A DNA stretch of 64,000 bases from JANYJA01 sp038229055 (GTDB lineage Bacteria; Acidobacteriota; Terriglobia; Bryobacterales; Bryobacteraceae), in the NCBI GenBank assembly GCA_038229055.1, contig JBBROU010000003.1:1-64000 (forward strand). The letters run 5' to 3'. Of this stretch, positions 24,601 to 32,743 are shown one piece after another (the first letter of the stretch is position 1; each line of letters opens with the position of its first letter). The translations under genes and the position numbers were made by a program. Below the pieces are notes generated by a model. The model was not told where the DNA came from and searched no databases. It saw only the letters and a list, made by a program, of their open reading frames with translations.

Positions 24601-25242
24601 CTAGCGCCGCAATTTCCAGTAACGTCCGGCTGCCAGGGTCAGAAGGACTCCGGCGCCTAATTGGGCCAGCGCACCGGGCTCCGGAAGCGGTGCGGGAACT
24701 CCGCCATCGCGAAAGACAAATGCCTGCTCAGTGCCAGTGTGCCCCGGTATTCCTCCCACCTGCTCAATGAAGCGGAAATTGCTGAAATCGAAACCGGAGT
24801 AGTTGTTAGCGGCCGCAACATCGGCGGCATTTCCGTAGGTGATGGCATCCTGCGTCTGCGATGCGGAACCGAAGACTCGCCAAATAGCGTGTTGTAAACC
24901 GACCTGCTGGCTGGCATTGGAGTAAGTCTGAGCCGAGAGCCACGCTACTCGCTCATAGAGCGGAAGAGCCTGCGGGCCGCCGAAATAGCCGGTGGCGGCC
25001 GCGTCGTTGATGGATAGAAGATTCGCCTGCCAAGTGTCTCCTTGCTTCACCTCGTCGAACGTGTCGTAGCAAGTCACCAGCCGGTAAGCGGCGTCGATTG
25101 TGATCCGGTACGGCATCACATAATGAGCGCCATCGTTGACGCCGGTCGGTGCATCCACGAACGTGATTTGCGAGGCCGGCGGCTTTGGCGTTGCTCCAGC
25201 GACTGCGGCGAGTGCCAGAAGCGATAAAAATGCTCGTCTCAT
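24601..25242 (-). CDS. Exported protein with PEP-CTERM-like sorting signal
   Basis: The 213-residue protein has a signal peptide (residues 1-17) and a C-terminus composed of a Pro-Glu-Pro motif (PLPEPGALAQ), a hydrophobic helix (LGAGVLLTLAAG) and a basic end (RYWKLRR). This tripartite arrangement is the PEP-CTERM signal recognised by exosortase for export and anchoring of surface proteins. The middle, with QVGLQHAIWRVFG and NYSGFDFSNFRFIEQ, is a thioester-like or surface domain seen in other PEP-CTERM proteins, but its role is unknown. No exosortase gene lies in the window. It leads the minus-strand group, 29 bases before the CehA/McbA gene. Confidence 0.75.
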   Translation of the reverse strand: MRRAFLSLLALAAVAGATPKPPASQITFVDAPTGVNDGAHYVMPYRITIDAAYRLVTCYDTFDEVKQGDTWQANLLSINDAAATGYFGGPQALPLYERVAWLSAQTYSNASQQVGLQHAIWRVFGSASQTQDAITYGNAADVAAANNYSGFDFSNFRFIEQVGGIPGHTGTEQAFVFRDGGVPAPLPEPGALAQLGAGVLLTLAAGRYWKLRR

Positions 25243-25312
25243 GAGAACAGTTTGGCATCCGGCCAGTTTGGCAACAATCGGGAATTCACCTTAGACGGTA
25301 CCGGCGCACCGT

Positions 25313-26476
25313 TTACCGGACATTGTGTTCAGAGCTCACGACCATACCGTTGCCATCGAACAAGTTGAAGTACCAGGCGGTCACTCCCTCGGGAATATGC
25401 GCCGCGCACTGGTGCGATTTTGGCTCGATTTGGGCGGGAACGCTTTCCCACTTCCGATCCTGCCAGCGCCCCCGGTCTTTGGTGTAGTTCAATTCCGCCT
25501 TGACGATCGGCCTTCGGGATTTGTACTCCACCATTTCGAGAGTCGTCTTGCTGATCCGTGGAAGCGGAGTTTGTTTCCGGAGAACGGAGTCCGCAAATGC
25601 CGGAATCTCTGCGGGAATGGCGCCGTCCGGATGACTGTGGGGCATCCGGACGCGAACCGATAAGGTACGCGGCCCTTGGGGCAAACGGTATGACTTCCGC
25701 AGTGACGGGAACGGATACGCAAAGTCGTTGGTGCCGGTGACCCACAGCATCGGCATCTTCGCGCTGTGCAGATACGCCGACGGGTCCCACAACGATAGCC
25801 AGCGGGCCGCTCTCTCCTTGCCCATCTTTTCGAAGTCATTCAGCCACGCAGAGTCTTCACCCAGAAATCCACATCCATAGACCGGCGCCGCAAAGCGAAA
25901 TCGGGGATCTACGCCGGAAACGATATCCGTGAGGTATCCGCCCCATGAAATCCCGGTCACGCCTGTGCGCTTGGGATCAACCTCCGCAAAAGAGCGGACA
26001 AGCGAGTGCGCAAGAATCACCCCCGCCACGGCGTGATAGGTCCACTGATCCGTCAGCGGCTCATCGATCTGATCAAAGCCGCCCCATCCCGGCGGCCCGC
26101 CAAAATCGTGGTGTTTCTTAGACGGGCTCCAGGGCTTCCCGTCCGGTGCTTTGTCGGGAACGCTGCCGCACGTATCCATCGCGATCGCGGCGTAGCCACG
26201 TCTGTTCCACATGCGGACCCATTCGGCGAAGGCCGTGCCACCGCCACCATGAATCAGAACGATCGCGGGCAACTTCGCCCCGGCAGGCGCTCCGTAGTAT
26301 GCGAAGACGCGGGTGGGCCTGCCTTTCCAGGGAACGGATTCGAAGTAAAGGGCGCGCACGCCAGGCTCCTCCGTTTGAGCGGCAATGACTTTAGGCGCTC
26401 GCGAGAGAGCATGCATGTCCCAAGGCGCGGCTCCGCGAAGCAGCAGGGGTGCCAACAGAAGCACGGCGAATTTCAT
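25313..26476 (-). CDS. Exported alpha/beta-hydrolase (acetylxylan esterase / dienelactone hydrolase type)
   Basis: The 387-residue protein has a signal peptide (residues 1-16). The alpha/beta-hydrolase core carries the oxyanion-hole segment IVLIHGGGGTAF, the nucleophile elbow GISWGG, and a likely catalytic Asp in VTGTNDFAYPF and His in RMPHSHPDG. A C-terminal beta-sandwich (from about residue 300) is appended. The cap and core match prolyl-oligopeptidase-like or acetyl-xylan esterase proteins common in acidobacteria that degrade plant polymers. The substrate is not determinable. It is a single gene on the minus strand, separated by 70 bases from the PEP-CTERM gene, with its start 20 bases from the divergent cytochrome gene. 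Confidence 0.8.
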   Translation of the reverse strand: MKFAVLLLAPLLLRGAAPWDMHALSRAPKVIAAQTEEPGVRALYFESVPWKGRPTRVFAYYGAPAGAKLPAIVLIHGGGGTAFAEWVRMWNRRGYAAIAMDTCGSVPDKAPDGKPWSPSKKHHDFGGPPGWGGFDQIDEPLTDQWTYHAVAGVILAHSLVRSFAEVDPKRTGVTGISWGGYLTDIVSGVDPRFRFAAPVYGCGFLGEDSAWLNDFEKMGKERAARWLSLWDPSAYLHSAKMPMLWVTGTNDFAYPFPSLRKSYRLPQGPRTLSVRVRMPHSHPDGAIPAEIPAFADSVLRKQTPLPRISKTTLEMVEYKSRRPIVKAELNYTKDRGRWQDRKWESVPAQIEPKSHQCAAHIPEGVTAWYFNLFDGNGMVVSSEHNVR

Positions 26477-26496
26477 AGCAAGAGGATTTTATTCTA

Positions 26497-27030
26497 ATGC
26501 CCCGCTATGCTGTGATCATGCGATTTTTGCTCGGGCTCATTGTGGGCCTCCTTCTGCTCCCAATCGGCGCGTACTTCTACGTTCGTCTTGGGTACGCCCC
26601 GGTGGCAACAGCCGCTCCCGCGATCCCGTTTGAACGCACCATCACGCACTTGGCCTTGAATGCGCGGATCCAGAAAGAAGCGCCCAAAGATTCGCCGGTG
26701 TCGTTGAATGAGGCCAACCTTACGGAAGGCGCGAAGGAATATCGCGAACACTGCTCGGTTTGCCACGGCCTGCTGAACCAGCCTGACAGCACCATCGCCA
26801 AAGGCATGTTCCCGAATCCACCGCAACTGTTTAAGCATGGTGTGACCGACGATCCTGTGGGCGAAACGTATTGGAAGATCGAGAACGGTATCCGCCTGAC
26901 GGGAATGCCGGCGTACAAGCAGTCGGTATCCGAAGACAAAATCTGGAAGATGAGCCTGATGCTGGCGAATGCCGATAAGCTACCGGTCGAAGCCACGGCG
27001 ATTCTGCAGAAGCCGTTGCCTGTCGATTGA
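26497..27030 (+). CDS. Membrane-anchored cytochrome c
   Basis: This 177-residue single-heme cytochrome has an N-terminal uncleaved helix (FLLGLIVGLLLLPIGAYFYV) and a periplasmic domain with heme motif CSVCH (Cys86, Cys89, His90) and a probable axial methionine in IRLTGMPAY. I chose the ATG at 26497 because AGAGGA lies 10 bases upstream; the ATG at 26518 (MRFLLGL) is also plausible and lacks such a site. It likely carries electrons from a periplasmic dehydrogenase to an oxidase. The gene is 39 bases before the ribonuclease gene and close to the PQQ dehydrogenase, a possible partner (inference). Confidence 0.85.
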   Translation: MPRYAVIMRFLLGLIVGLLLLPIGAYFYVRLGYAPVATAAPAIPFERTITHLALNARIQKEAPKDSPVSLNEANLTEGAKEYREHCSVCHGLLNQPDSTIAKGMFPNPPQLFKHGVTDDPVGETYWKIENGIRLTGMPAYKQSVSEDKIWKMSLMLANADKLPVEATAILQKPLPVD

Positions 27031-27069
27031 GGGCGGCGCGTGCCCTCGTGATAGCCTTGCGCTTGTTCT

Positions 27070-28515
27070 ATGTCCTTTGACCTTGCCTCCGCCGCTCGCG
27101 CGGAAATGCTTCAAGACGGTTTCCATCCTGACTTCCCTCCCGAAGCGGATGCGCAGCTCGCGACAATCGCTGCCGCGCCCCCTCCTCGGGCCAGCGATGG
27201 TGTTCGCGATCTGCGAAATCTTTTGTGGTCTTCGATCGACAATGACAGCTCGCGCGATCTGGATCAGATCGAATACGCCGAACGGGTAGCGGGAGGCATC
27301 CGTCTGCTGGTCGGGATCGCGGACGTGGATTCCGCGGTGGCGATAGGCTCGCCGATCGACCAGCACGCGGCTGCCGAGACGACGTCGGTGTACACCGGAA
27401 TCCGGACCTTTCCGATGCTGCCGGAACGGCTTTCGACCGGTCTGACGTCGCTCAATGAAGACTCGGACCGGCTGGCGCTGATCTTGGAGGTGGTGGTGGC
27501 GCCGGATGGAACTGCGTCGAACGATTGCGTGTACCGGGGGCTGGTTCGCAACCAGGCGCAGTTAACGTACAGCGCGACGGGCGGGTGGCTGGAGGGTGGG
27601 CCCGCGCCGTCGAAGATCGCGGCATCGAAGCCGTTGCAGGATCAGTTGAAGCTTCAGGACGAAGCGGCAGTGACGCTACGGCGAAAGAGGCAGGCGCTCG
27701 GCGCGTTGAACTTCGACCGCATCGAGGCTATGCCGGTGATTGCGGATGGGCAGGTGCAAGACATCAGGGCACAGCCCAAGAACCACGCGAGCAAGCTAAT
27801 CGAGGACTTCATGATCGCCGGCAATGAAGTGATGGCCCGCGCGCTGCTGAACGGTGGCGTGTCCTCCATTCGGCGCGTGGTTAAGTCGCCCGAACGGTGG
27901 CCGCGCATCGTGGAGATTGCGGCGGGGTTCGGCGAAAAGTTGCCGGTCGAGGCGGATTCCGCGGCATTGAACGTGTTTCTGCAGAAGCGCAAGGCGGCCG
28001 ATCCGATTCACTATGCCGACCTGTCGCTGGCAATGATCAAGCTGATGGGCCCCGGCGAATACGTGCTGGCGCGCGCGGGAGAATCCGACGCCGGGCACTT
28101 CGCCCTGGCGGCGCACGATTACACCCACTCCACTGCCCCCAACCGGCGGTTTGCAGATCTCGTTACGCAGCGGCTAATCAAGTCTGTGCTCGCGAAGCAG
28201 CCGGCGCCGTATAGCGATGAGCAGCTCGACGGCATTGCGCGGAACTGCACGCTGAAGGAAGATGCCGCCCGGAAGGTGGAGCGCAATATGAATAAGCGGA
28301 TCGCCGCCGTCGCATTCCATTCGCGTATCGGCCAAAATTTCTCGGCCATCGTGACCGGGGTGAGCTCAAAGGGGGTTTTCGTGCGCGTGCTCGACCCGCC
28401 CGTCGAAGGCAGGTTGATGCGCGGCTTCGAAGGTGCGGATGTGGGCGATCAGGTTCCAGTAAAACTGCTCAATACCGATGCGCAGCGCGGGTTCATCGAT
28501 TTCGGGAGAGTATAG
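27070..28515 (+). CDS. RNB-domain ribonuclease (RNase II/R family)
   Basis: This 481-residue 3'-5' exoribonuclease is shorter than RNase R (about 700-800). The RNB catalytic domain occupies most of it, with the metal-binding segment SSIDNDSSRDLDQIE; Asp57, Asp63 and Asp65 match three of the four classic aspartates, while the fourth position is Gln66. Other family signs are LPERLSTGLTSLNED and HDYTHSTAPNRRFADL, the latter the RNA-clamping region. A short S1-like fold closes the protein (FSAIVTGVSSKGVFVRV). The compact layout and Asp-Gln variant occur in a distinct RNB branch. The stop is one base before the PQQ dehydrogenase start, an unexpected operon partner. Confidence 0.85.
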   Translation: MSFDLASAARAEMLQDGFHPDFPPEADAQLATIAAAPPPRASDGVRDLRNLLWSSIDNDSSRDLDQIEYAERVAGGIRLLVGIADVDSAVAIGSPIDQHAAAETTSVYTGIRTFPMLPERLSTGLTSLNEDSDRLALILEVVVAPDGTASNDCVYRGLVRNQAQLTYSATGGWLEGGPAPSKIAASKPLQDQLKLQDEAAVTLRRKRQALGALNFDRIEAMPVIADGQVQDIRAQPKNHASKLIEDFMIAGNEVMARALLNGGVSSIRRVVKSPERWPRIVEIAAGFGEKLPVEADSAALNVFLQKRKAADPIHYADLSLAMIKLMGPGEYVLARAGESDAGHFALAAHDYTHSTAPNRRFADLVTQRLIKSVLAKQPAPYSDEQLDGIARNCTLKEDAARKVERNMNKRIAAVAFHSRIGQNFSAIVTGVSSKGVFVRVLDPPVEGRLMRGFEGADVGDQVPVKLLNTDAQRGFIDFGRV

Positions 28516-28516
28516 G

Positions 28517-30601
28517 GTGCGGATTTTCTTAGTGTTTGCGATGGCGGTTTCGCTGGCGTGGGCGCAGCGGGATTGGAAAGTTTACGGCGCGAATTCCGAG
28601 AGTACGCGCTATTCGTCGTTAAGCCAGATCAACCGCGAGAACGCCAGTAAATTGCAAGTCGCGTGGACATACGATACCGGAGACGCGTTCGAGAACTCGG
28701 AGATGCAATGCAATCCGCTCGTAATTGACGGGGTACTCTACGCGACCACGCCCAAACTGCGGCTGATTGCTCTCGATGCGTCTACGGGCAAACTGAAGTG
28801 GAAATTCGATCCGAACCCGGCGGACAAGGTCATCGGCAAGGCGCGCAACCGGGGGGTTACGTACTGGCAGGATGGTTCCGACCGCCGCATTTTCCTGGTG
28901 GCGCAGCATTACTTGTACGCGGTGAATGCGGAAACCGGGCGCGCCGTGACGTCGTTCGGAAAAGACGGCCGAGTGGATTTGCGAGAAGGACTGGGACGCC
29001 CGCTCGAGGACATTTCTATATCGGCGACGAGCCCAGGGATTGTGTACAAGGACCTGTTGATTCTGGGCAGCATCGTGAGCGAAACACTACCCTCGGCTCC
29101 GGGAGACATCCGCGCATTTGAGGCGCGCACGGGCGCGGTGCGATGGACCTTTCGAACGATTCCGCATCCAAGAGAATTTGGCCATGAGACTTGGCCGAAG
29201 GATGCCTGGACGTACATCGGGGGCGCGAATAACTGGACCGGCATGGCGCTCGATGAGAAGCGGGGGCTGGTCTTCGTGCCGACCGGTTCGGCGGCGTTCG
29301 ATTTCTACGGCTCCAACAGGATCGGTGACAATCTGTTCGCCAACTCTCTGATTGCGCTGAATGCGGACGACGGGCGGCGGGTATGGCATTTCCAAGCTGT
29401 CCGTCACGATCTATGGGACCGCGATTTTCCGGCTCCCCCAACACTGGTGACCCTGCGCCGCAACGGCAAACCGGTGGATGCCGTTGCGCAGATTACGAAG
29501 GCCGGCGTGGTGTTTGTGTTCGAGCGGGCGACCGGCAAGCCGCTGTTTCCGATCGAATATCACAAGGTTCCCGCCAGCGATGTGAGCGGGGAACGCGCGT
29601 CGGCCATGCAGCCGTTTCCGTTGAAGCCGCCGCCTTTCGCACGGCAGGTTTTTGACGAGGCTACGGTGACGGACCGGACCCCTGAAGCGCATCAGGCGGT
29701 GCTCGAACGGCTGCGAGGGTTGCGTAGCGCGGGGCAGTTTCTGCCGCCCAGCATGCAGGGGACGGTTATCTTTCCCGGCTTTGACGGCGGCGGCGAGTGG
29801 GGCGGCGCGGCGTTCGATGCAGACAGCGGATTGCTCTACGTGAATGCCAACGAGATGGCGTGGATCATGCGGTTGGTGGATAGCCCAAAGCCGGGCGGCC
29901 CAGTGACGGGCCACAGCTTGTACACGCAGAAGTGCGCTACGTGCCACCGAGAAGACCGGCATGGAACGCCGCCGGAGTTTCCCTCTCTGGTGGGGATCGG
30001 GGAGCGTCATTCCGAGCCCGAGATCGAGAACGTCGTCCGCAAGGGAAACGGACGGATGCCTGGATTCGCTTATCTAAAGCCGGAAGAGATTCGGGCGGTG
30101 ACGCAATTTATCGCGAAGGGCGAGGACAAAGAGATCGCGCTCGGCGGCACGGCAACTTCGCCGATGATCCAGAAATACCGGTTTGAGGGGTACAACAAGT
30201 TTCTCGATCCGGAGGGCTATCCCGCCGTGAAGCCGCCGTGGGGCACGTTAAATGCGATCGACCTGAACCGGGGCGAGATCGCATGGAAGATTCCGTTCGG
30301 GGAATTTCCCGAGCTTGCGGCGAAGGGGTTTCCGATCACCGGGAGCGAGAACTACGGCGGTCCCGTGGTGACGGCTGGAGGCGTGCTGTTTATCGGTGCG
30401 ACCACGCATGACCGCAAGTTCCACGTGTATGACAAGAGCACCGGGAAACTGCTTTGGGAGACGCTGCTACCGGCGGGCGGCAATGCGACCCCGGCGACCT
30501 ATGAAGCGAGCGGCCGGCAGTATGTGGTGATTGCGGCTGGCGGCGGAAAATCGGGTTCGCCTTCAGGCGGTTCGTACGTGGCGTTTGCGCTGCCGCGGTA
30601 A
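28517..30601 (+). CDS. PQQ-dependent dehydrogenase with inserted cytochrome c domain
   Basis: The 694-residue periplasmic protein has a signal peptide (residues 1-16 after the GTG at 28517). A quinoprotein beta-propeller (first blades WKVYGANSESTRYSSL, LQVAWTYDTGD, LIALDASTGKLKW) resembles membrane glucose or alcohol dehydrogenases. A heme domain with CATCH (Cys473, Cys476, His477) is inserted before the last propeller blades (GEIAWKIPFGE, KFHVYDKSTGKLLWETLLPAGG). PQQ oxidises a sugar or alcohol and the heme passes electrons on. I prefer the GTG at 28517 to an in-frame ATG at 28478 inside the ribonuclease gene, because the signal peptide begins there. Confidence 0.88.
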   Translation: MRIFLVFAMAVSLAWAQRDWKVYGANSESTRYSSLSQINRENASKLQVAWTYDTGDAFENSEMQCNPLVIDGVLYATTPKLRLIALDASTGKLKWKFDPNPADKVIGKARNRGVTYWQDGSDRRIFLVAQHYLYAVNAETGRAVTSFGKDGRVDLREGLGRPLEDISISATSPGIVYKDLLILGSIVSETLPSAPGDIRAFEARTGAVRWTFRTIPHPREFGHETWPKDAWTYIGGANNWTGMALDEKRGLVFVPTGSAAFDFYGSNRIGDNLFANSLIALNADDGRRVWHFQAVRHDLWDRDFPAPPTLVTLRRNGKPVDAVAQITKAGVVFVFERATGKPLFPIEYHKVPASDVSGERASAMQPFPLKPPPFARQVFDEATVTDRTPEAHQAVLERLRGLRSAGQFLPPSMQGTVIFPGFDGGGEWGGAAFDADSGLLYVNANEMAWIMRLVDSPKPGGPVTGHSLYTQKCATCHREDRHGTPPEFPSLVGIGERHSEPEIENVVRKGNGRMPGFAYLKPEEIRAVTQFIAKGEDKEIALGGTATSPMIQKYRFEGYNKFLDPEGYPAVKPPWGTLNAIDLNRGEIAWKIPFGEFPELAAKGFPITGSENYGGPVVTAGGVLFIGATTHDRKFHVYDKSTGKLLWETLLPAGGNATPATYEASGRQYVVIAAGGGKSGSPSGGSYVAFALPR

Positions 30602-30611
30602 GCTGGAGGGC

Positions 30612-31631
30612 TCAACGCATGCGGGAACGAACGGCCGGACGGGCCAACTGCTCCCAAAGTGCGGTGGCGTAATCGATCTGTCCGGCAGCCGACGGATGAT
30701 ATCCGTCACTACGGATCAGACCCTTGGCGGATGCGGCAGTATAGCTGCCCCAGCGGTCGAACATATCCAGATGCATTATGCCGGCGGCTTTGGCTACGCG
30801 CTCATTGATGGCGTGATAGACGCTCTGCTGCGGCGACAAAGTATTCTCGTCTATGCGCGGATTTTCGCTAATCAGTATCACCGCGCCAAACCGGCTGGCG
30901 TAGGCGACAATGCGCGAGAGGCACGTTTCATACTGGTCCAGCGGCACGCTGGACGCGATGTCGTTCATCCCCAAAGCGACGATGGTCAGCGTGGGGGCAA
31001 GGACATCCAGGAAACGGAGAGCGTCCAGCGAAGCTCCCGCTTCAATGATGCGGTGACCGGGATTCGAGACATTTTCCACCAGGATGCCGCGCGTTCCAAT
31101 TTCCGCTGAGAGTCCCCAAAGGTAAGCCTTCCCTCCCTTTGGAATGGCAACACGGACGAAGTGCCAGCCAACGTTTCCCCGGTGAATCGTCGCCTTCATG
31201 AAAGTCGGCGTCGTGCATGCGCCCCCTACCGGATGCGGAATATTGTCGACCATGAAGGAAAACGGCGTACTGTCGGGCGTGCATACGTAGAGAACGTTCA
31301 GGGTGTCGCTCTCATGGAATACCGTGAGTTCTGCGAAGGCTCCGTCCGTTCCGGAGAAGGCGGAGCCGAATGGCCCATAGGTAGGTTCGCCCTTCCACGG
31401 CCCGGTTAAAACCCAGGCTCCGGACCACATTGAAAAGAAGCCTGGTCCACGGTCGCCGAGCGAGTCCGCAAGCTGCGATTTGACGTTCTGGACAAAGCTA
31501 TCGCCTTCGGCAATGGAATCGCCTAGGACGACCACAGTTGGATTGGGTTGCTGCAACGCCGGAAAGCTGGAAGAAGCCCGGACCCCGGTCGCGAGCATGA
31601 AAATCGCGCTAAAAGTAACAATTCGGTTCAC
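30612..31631 (-). CDS. Exported SGNH/GDSL-type esterase
   Basis: The 339-residue protein starts with GTG at 31631, preceded by an AGGGGAC ribosome site. A signal peptide covers residues 1-19. The SGNH-hydrolase blocks are VVLGDSIAEGD (nucleophile Ser), a glycine/Asn block LGMNDIASS, and DGYHPSAAG with the catalytic Asp and His. The segment between blocks I and III (about residues 60-190) is a beta-sandwich-like insert (TLNVLYVCTP, FHESD). Substrates of the family include acylated carbohydrates and lipids. It converges on the PQQ dehydrogenase with a 10-base gap. Confidence 0.85.
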   Translation of the reverse strand: MNRIVTFSAIFMLATGVRASSSFPALQQPNPTVVVLGDSIAEGDSFVQNVKSQLADSLGDRGPGFFSMWSGAWVLTGPWKGEPTYGPFGSAFSGTDGAFAELTVFHESDTLNVLYVCTPDSTPFSFMVDNIPHPVGGACTTPTFMKATIHRGNVGWHFVRVAIPKGGKAYLWGLSAEIGTRGILVENVSNPGHRIIEAGASLDALRFLDVLAPTLTIVALGMNDIASSVPLDQYETCLSRIVAYASRFGAVILISENPRIDENTLSPQQSVYHAINERVAKAAGIMHLDMFDRWGSYTAASAKGLIRSDGYHPSAAGQIDYATALWEQLARPAVRSRMR

Positions 31632-31770
31632 AAATGTCCCCTAATGCAAGGCTCAATAAGATTGCAATGATCTGTTTGTAGCACATAACGCGGAAATGCG
31701 AGCGTTAATCTTCCCATCCCAGTTGCCTCCTTGGCGACTGACGTGCAGAACGTCAGGTGGAGATTTACCC

Positions 31771-32217
31771 ATGAGTTTCTCGATGCTTCGCACATGCGCC
31801 CACTGCGGATCTAAGAATCGGGTCGGAGCCAAACATTTATCGGACACCGGCAAATGCGGGTCATGCAGAGAGTTGCTGCCGCCACTGGCAGAGCCGATCG
31901 ATGCGGATCGGAGCACGTTTGATGAGATAGTGCGCGAGTCAAAAGTGCCTGTATTAACGGATTTTTGGGCGTCTTGGTGCGGGCCATGCAAAGCGGCTGC
32001 GCCGGAAGTGCGAGCCCTGGCCCAAGAGATGAGCGGAAAAGCGGTGGTGTTGAAGGTGAACACCGAGGAGCATGGGGAACTGGCTGCCCGATTCCGAATT
32101 CAGTCGATCCCGACCTTTGTAGTACTGCGGGACGGGGAAGTCGTGAGTCAGAGATCCGGGCTGGCGCCGCGTGCTGAGATGAAGCGGTGGCTGGAAGCAG
32201 CGTCGGTTGGCCGCTAG
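31771..32217 (+). CDS. Thioredoxin 2-type protein with N-terminal zinc motif
   Basis: The 148-residue cytosolic thioredoxin carries an extra N-terminal zinc-ribbon (CAHC at about 10-13 and CGSC at about 30-33), as in thioredoxin 2 (TrxC). The thioredoxin domain follows with the redox motif WCGPC and the cis-proline region IQSIPTFVVLRDGE. The start is the ATG at 31771, preceded by a GGTGGAG ribosome site; upstream codons in frame are not protein-like. It should reduce disulfides, particularly under oxidative stress. It converges with the rhodanese-like gene, overlapping its stop by 4 bases. Confidence 0.88.
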   Translation: MSFSMLRTCAHCGSKNRVGAKHLSDTGKCGSCRELLPPLAEPIDADRSTFDEIVRESKVPVLTDFWASWCGPCKAAAPEVRALAQEMSGKAVVLKVNTEEHGELAARFRIQSIPTFVVLRDGEVVSQRSGLAPRAEMKRWLEAASVGR

Positions 32218-32693
32218 CCTTTCTCGACGGGATAGCCCTTTTCGACCCAATCGGTGTGGAGGTTGTTTGGAATGGTGAGCACCTTCACCCGGGAGTAGCC
32301 CAGAGTCTTAATCGCGCTAAACGCGGGCCGGACGTTCGGGCAATTTTGCCAAGGGCAGCAGCCGCAATAGATTACGATCTCGCGATTGTGAGCGACACCG
32401 GCAAGTGCCGCGGTCAGCCGCGCGGAATCGCCGGTCGGAGCGGTGAACTTGGATCCTTCGCCGGCGTAGATTGATCCGGGGATGTGGGCTCCGCGGAATA
32501 AAACAGGAAATCCGACGTGCAGAATCAACGGGCGATCTTGCGTGGAAGCGATCGCCGCGACCAAGTCTTTCGGTCGAAGCAAGTCGGAGTCTTTCCACGG
32601 GTCGGCAGTATTCGACGCGGCGGTCGCGATGCCCGCTAATCCCGAACCGATGATTGCGAGCGCGACGCGCCTGGTGGGTTTTGGTTGGTGCAT
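32214..32693 (-). CDS. Exported rhodanese-like protein
   Basis: The 159-residue protein starts at the ATG at 32693. An N-terminal PTRRVALAIIGSGLAG stretch looks like a twin-arginine or ordinary signal sequence. The rhodanese fold follows: LILHVGFPVLFRGAHIPGSI, then the presumed active-site loop in IVIYCGCCPWQNCPN and the strand YSRVKVLTIPNNLHTDW. The loop holds four cysteines (C-G-C-C-P-W-Q-N-C) instead of one, which could bind a metal or form polysulfide or disulfide bonds. Likely periplasmic sulfur transfer or persulfide chemistry. It converges with the thioredoxin gene (4-base overlap). Confidence 0.75.
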   Translation of the reverse strand: MHQPKPTRRVALAIIGSGLAGIATAASNTADPWKDSDLLRPKDLVAAIASTQDRPLILHVGFPVLFRGAHIPGSIYAGEGSKFTAPTGDSARLTAALAGVAHNREIVIYCGCCPWQNCPNVRPAFSAIKTLGYSRVKVLTIPNNLHTDWVEKGYPVEKG

Positions 32694-32743
32694 GGTCCTA
32701 TATTCTCGTATTCTGGTGTCTGTCATCACACGGAGGGCGCATT

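Noticed and set aside
23051..24604. 517-residue plus-strand open frame opposite the CehA/McbA gene
   Set aside because: Antisense shadow; the minus-strand gene has conserved hydrolase motifs, the opposite frame has none.
25288..25312. Small inverted repeat ACGGT/ACCGT as a terminator of the esterase gene
   Set aside because: Only five base pairs with an 8-base loop and no T-run on the minus strand.
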